Shown here one piece after another: positions 13,694-15,431 of a DNA stretch of 15,431 nt (positions within the stretch are counted from its first letter, which is position 1; each line of letters opens with the position of its first letter). Source of the DNA: JAGBWK01 sp964462445 (GTDB lineage Bacteria; Bacteroidota; Bacteroidia; Bacteroidales; Muribaculaceae). Location of the stretch: NCBI GenBank assembly GCA_964462445.1, contig CAYWXG010000054.1, positions 1 to 15,431 on the forward strand. Reading direction: 5' to 3'. The notes below the pieces were generated by a model. That model was not told the DNA's origin. It did no database searches and saw only the letters and a program-made list of their open reading frames with translations. A program made the position numbers and the translations under genes.

Positions 13694-15178
13694 ATGAAAG
13701 CCATTTGCTTCTATTTTCAAATACATCAGCCGTTTCGCTTGAAACGTTATCGTTTCTTCGACATTGGCAACGACCACTATTATTACGACGACTTCGCTAA
13801 CGACGACATAATCTCTCGTATTGCCCACACTTCATATATTCCCGCAGCCGAAACTTTGTTGCGCATGATAGAAGAAAGTGGTCGCAAATTCAAATGTGCA
13901 ATCTCTGTATCGGGTGTCGCTCTCGAGCAAATTGAAATGTACGTGCCGGAGTTGCTTGATATTCTCAAAAAACTCGTCGCAACAGGTTGCGTTGAAATAC
14001 TGGCCGAGACCTATGCTCACTCTCTGTCTTCTCTTGCCGACCCCGATGAATTTGCCAACCAAGTTAAAGTGCATGGTGAAAAAGTCGGCGAACTTTTCGG
14101 CGTGAAACCCAAAGTGTTGCGCAACACAGAGTTGATTTATTGCGACGACATCGCTCCTCAAATTCTCGCTATGGGTTATAAAGGGGTTATTACAGAAGGG
14201 GCTAAACATATCCTCGGTTGGAAATCTCCCAACTACGTCTATGCAGCCGCTTCTGCGCCCAAACTCAAGATGCTTCTCAAGAACGACAAGCTATCCGATG
14301 ATATCACTTTCCGTTTCTCCGACTTTAATTGGAGTGAATACCCGCTAACTGCCGACAAGTACATTAAATGGATTGCTGATACTCCTCAAGAAGAGCAGAT
14401 TTTCAACCTATTCATGACATTGGAAGCATTTGGTCAGTTGCAAAATCGCGATTCAGGTATTTTCCAATTCCTTGAAGCGCTTCCACGTTTTGCAGCTCAG
14501 CAAGGGGTTGAATTTATTACTCCCACTGAAGCAGTGTCGAAAATCAAACCTGTGGCTGAACTCGGAGTGCCATTCCCTATGTCGTGGGCTGATGAGGCAC
14601 GCGACACTTCGGCTTGGCTCGGTAATCAGTTGCAACGTGAAGCCTTCGAAAAACTATACTCTGTTTCCGAACGAGTACGCCTTTGCGACGACCGTCGTTT
14701 GAAACAGGATTGGTATTATCTCCAAGCTTCCGACCATCTCTTCTATATGTCGACAAAACACAAGGCCGACGGCGAAATTCATTCATTGTATTCTCCCTAC
14801 GACTCTCCTTATCAGGCATTTACCAATTATATGAACGTACTTGCCGACTTTATCGTTCGTGTGGAAGAACAATATCCGTTGTCGATTGAAAATGAAGAGC
14901 TAAACTCTTTGTTGACCACCATTCGAAACCAAGCTCGTGAAATCGAAACCCTCAATAAAGAGGTCAGCTCAATGCGTTTGAATATCGAGCACTACAACGA
15001 AGAGCATGCTTTGCGTGAAGGTTTGACTGTTGAGGAAGAAGCTGCCCCCGCTCCTAAAAAACGAGCAAAAAAAAGCGCGGCTAAAGTTGAAGAAAAACCG
15101 GTTAAACCTGCTAAAAAAGCAACAGCAAAGGAAGAAAAAGCCCCCAAGGCTAAAACTACCAAAGCCACAAAAAAATAA
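13694..15178 (+). CDS. GH57 alpha-amylase-like protein with coiled coil and lysine-rich tail
   Basis: A 494-residue GH57 protein without a signal peptide, so cytoplasmic. Family regions visible: IHQPF (10-14), VEILAETYAHSL (100-111), LRNTELIY (142-149) with nucleophile E146, and WADEARDTSAWLGN (298-311). In the fourth region the acid/base Asp (usual form DYETFG) is T242 in MTLEAFG, so normal hydrolysis is unlikely. The GH57 literature recognises an alpha-amylase-like group, notably from Bacteroides and Prevotella, that lacks one or both catalytic residues; this protein fits it. Residues 398-435 look like a coiled coil (EELNSLLTTIRNQAREIETL and on). Residues 449-494 are almost all Lys, Ala, Pro, Glu and Thr, resembling a histone H1 tail. 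It is the last gene of the glycogen operon. It could be a glucan-binding or scaffold partner of the GT4 enzyme. Confidence 0.88.
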   Translation: MKAICFYFQIHQPFRLKRYRFFDIGNDHYYYDDFANDDIISRIAHTSYIPAAETLLRMIEESGRKFKCAISVSGVALEQIEMYVPELLDILKKLVATGCVEILAETYAHSLSSLADPDEFANQVKVHGEKVGELFGVKPKVLRNTELIYCDDIAPQILAMGYKGVITEGAKHILGWKSPNYVYAAASAPKLKMLLKNDKLSDDITFRFSDFNWSEYPLTADKYIKWIADTPQEEQIFNLFMTLEAFGQLQNRDSGIFQFLEALPRFAAQQGVEFITPTEAVSKIKPVAELGVPFPMSWADEARDTSAWLGNQLQREAFEKLYSVSERVRLCDDRRLKQDWYYLQASDHLFYMSTKHKADGEIHSLYSPYDSPYQAFTNYMNVLADFIVRVEEQYPLSIENEELNSLLTTIRNQAREIETLNKEVSSMRLNIEHYNEEHALREGLTVEEEAAPAPKKRAKKSAAKVEEKPVKPAKKATAKEEKAPKAKTTKATKK

Positions 15179-15201
15179 CCACACGCAATAGCGTATAGAG
15201 C

Positions 15202-15233
15202 AGAGGACCGAGATGCTTGCATCCCGGCCCTCT
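15202..15233. terminator. Long hairpin after the GH57 gene, probable terminator
   Basis: Arms 15202-15216 and 15219-15233 pair over 15 bases with two A-C mismatches on the plus strand; on a minus-strand transcript these become G-U pairs, so the stem is complete. It lies 24 bases after the glycogen operon stop and is followed by ATTATTTAGT. It probably ends the operon and may also act on leftward transcription. Confidence 0.6.
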
Positions 15234-15302
15234 ATTATTTAGTAAAAATTTTAAAAGCTAAGCCCTGAAAGCATTCCACTTCCCAGATAGCCATGCGAAA
15301 GA

Positions 15303-15340
15303 AATGACCGCCTGCCGATGATGTTCGGGAGGCGGTCATT
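15303..15340. terminator. Second strong hairpin, possible bidirectional terminator
   Basis: AATGACCGCCTGCCGA (15303-15318) pairs with TCGGGAGGCGGTCATT (15325-15340) over 16 bases with a single G-G mismatch and a 6-base loop. It is GC-rich, with an AT-rich stretch on each side. No gene lies between it and the first hairpin, so it may serve a leftward gene beyond the window or be a structured RNA element. Confidence 0.5.
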
Positions 15341-15384
15341 ATTTACTATTACTGTCCGCTAAAATTTTTTGAGCGGTTGAAAAA

Positions 15385-15419
15385 TTAGGGCTGATTCCAT
15401 TTGCAGGAGTCAACCCTAA
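15385..15419. other. Third inverted repeat near the window end
   Basis: TTAGGGCTGATTCC (15385-15398) and GGAGTCAACCCTAA (15406-15419) pair over 14 bases with one mismatch and one G-U. A smaller stem, CCGCT (15356-15360) with AGCGG (15372-15376), lies just before it. With the other hairpins these fill the 253-bp gene-free stretch 15179-15431. The function is unknown. Confidence 0.4.
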
Positions 15420-15431
15420 ATGGTTACTTTG

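Noticed and set aside
15060..15078. A run of eight A in the GH57 tail suggesting a frameshift that creates the basic tail
   Set aside because: The Lys/Ala/Pro composition starts before the A-run and continues unchanged after it to a normal stop codon, so the frame appears genuine.
15351..15431. Sequence ACTGTCCGCTAAAATTTTTT and following repeats looking like the end of an insertion sequence
   Set aside because: No transposase, second terminal repeat or target duplication is in the window; the resemblance is only an impression.

Overview
The window looks like chromosomal DNA from a gut-type Bacteroidales bacterium. The evidence is promoter boxes of the Bacteroidetes form TAnnTTTG ahead of several genes, weak or absent Shine-Dalgarno sequences, and a GDE / GT4 / GH57 alpha-glucan operon whose order is typical of Bacteroides, Prevotella and relatives. 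Muribaculaceae is a reasonable guess but cannot be settled from this sequence alone.

Left part (1-3809, all genes on the minus strand): an accessory region. Read in the direction of transcription, it holds an orphan phage-type terminase large subunit (3708-1819), a Bacteroidetes-type tyrosine recombinase (1730-534), a 191-bp segment bounded by perfect 19-bp inverted repeats (314-332 and 486-504), and the first 96 codons of an N6-adenine DNA methyltransferase (298-8), truncated before its catalytic motif. The inverted repeats, an internal promoter-like box and the adjacent recombinase make this a probable invertible promoter switch. As sequenced, the promoter box faces away from the methylase (OFF).

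Middle part (3810-5743): two FKBP-type peptidyl-prolyl isomerases transcribed leftwards as an operon. The first is cytoplasmic and the second a lipoprotein. A clear intrinsic terminator follows them and a TATCTTTG promoter box precedes them. A 252-bp divergent intergenic region separates them from the rightward genes.

Right part (5744-15178, all plus strand): alpha-glucan metabolism. A secreted GH31 alpha-glucosidase is closely followed by a flippase-like multi-pass membrane protein, then by a separately promoted AraC-family regulator ending in an intrinsic terminator. Next comes a three-gene operon: a GH133-type glycogen debranching protein, a GT4 glycogen-synthase-like enzyme and a GH57 alpha-amylase-like protein. 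The GT4 keeps its usual motifs. The GH57 protein lacks its acid/base aspartate, and the debranching protein carries amide residues (N306, N420, Q613) where acidic residues are expected. The cluster may therefore pair one active synthase with two catalytically weak or dead glucan-binding partners. The GH57 protein also ends in a coiled coil and a histone-H1-like lysine/alanine tail. The last 253 bases have no gene but hold several strong hairpins.
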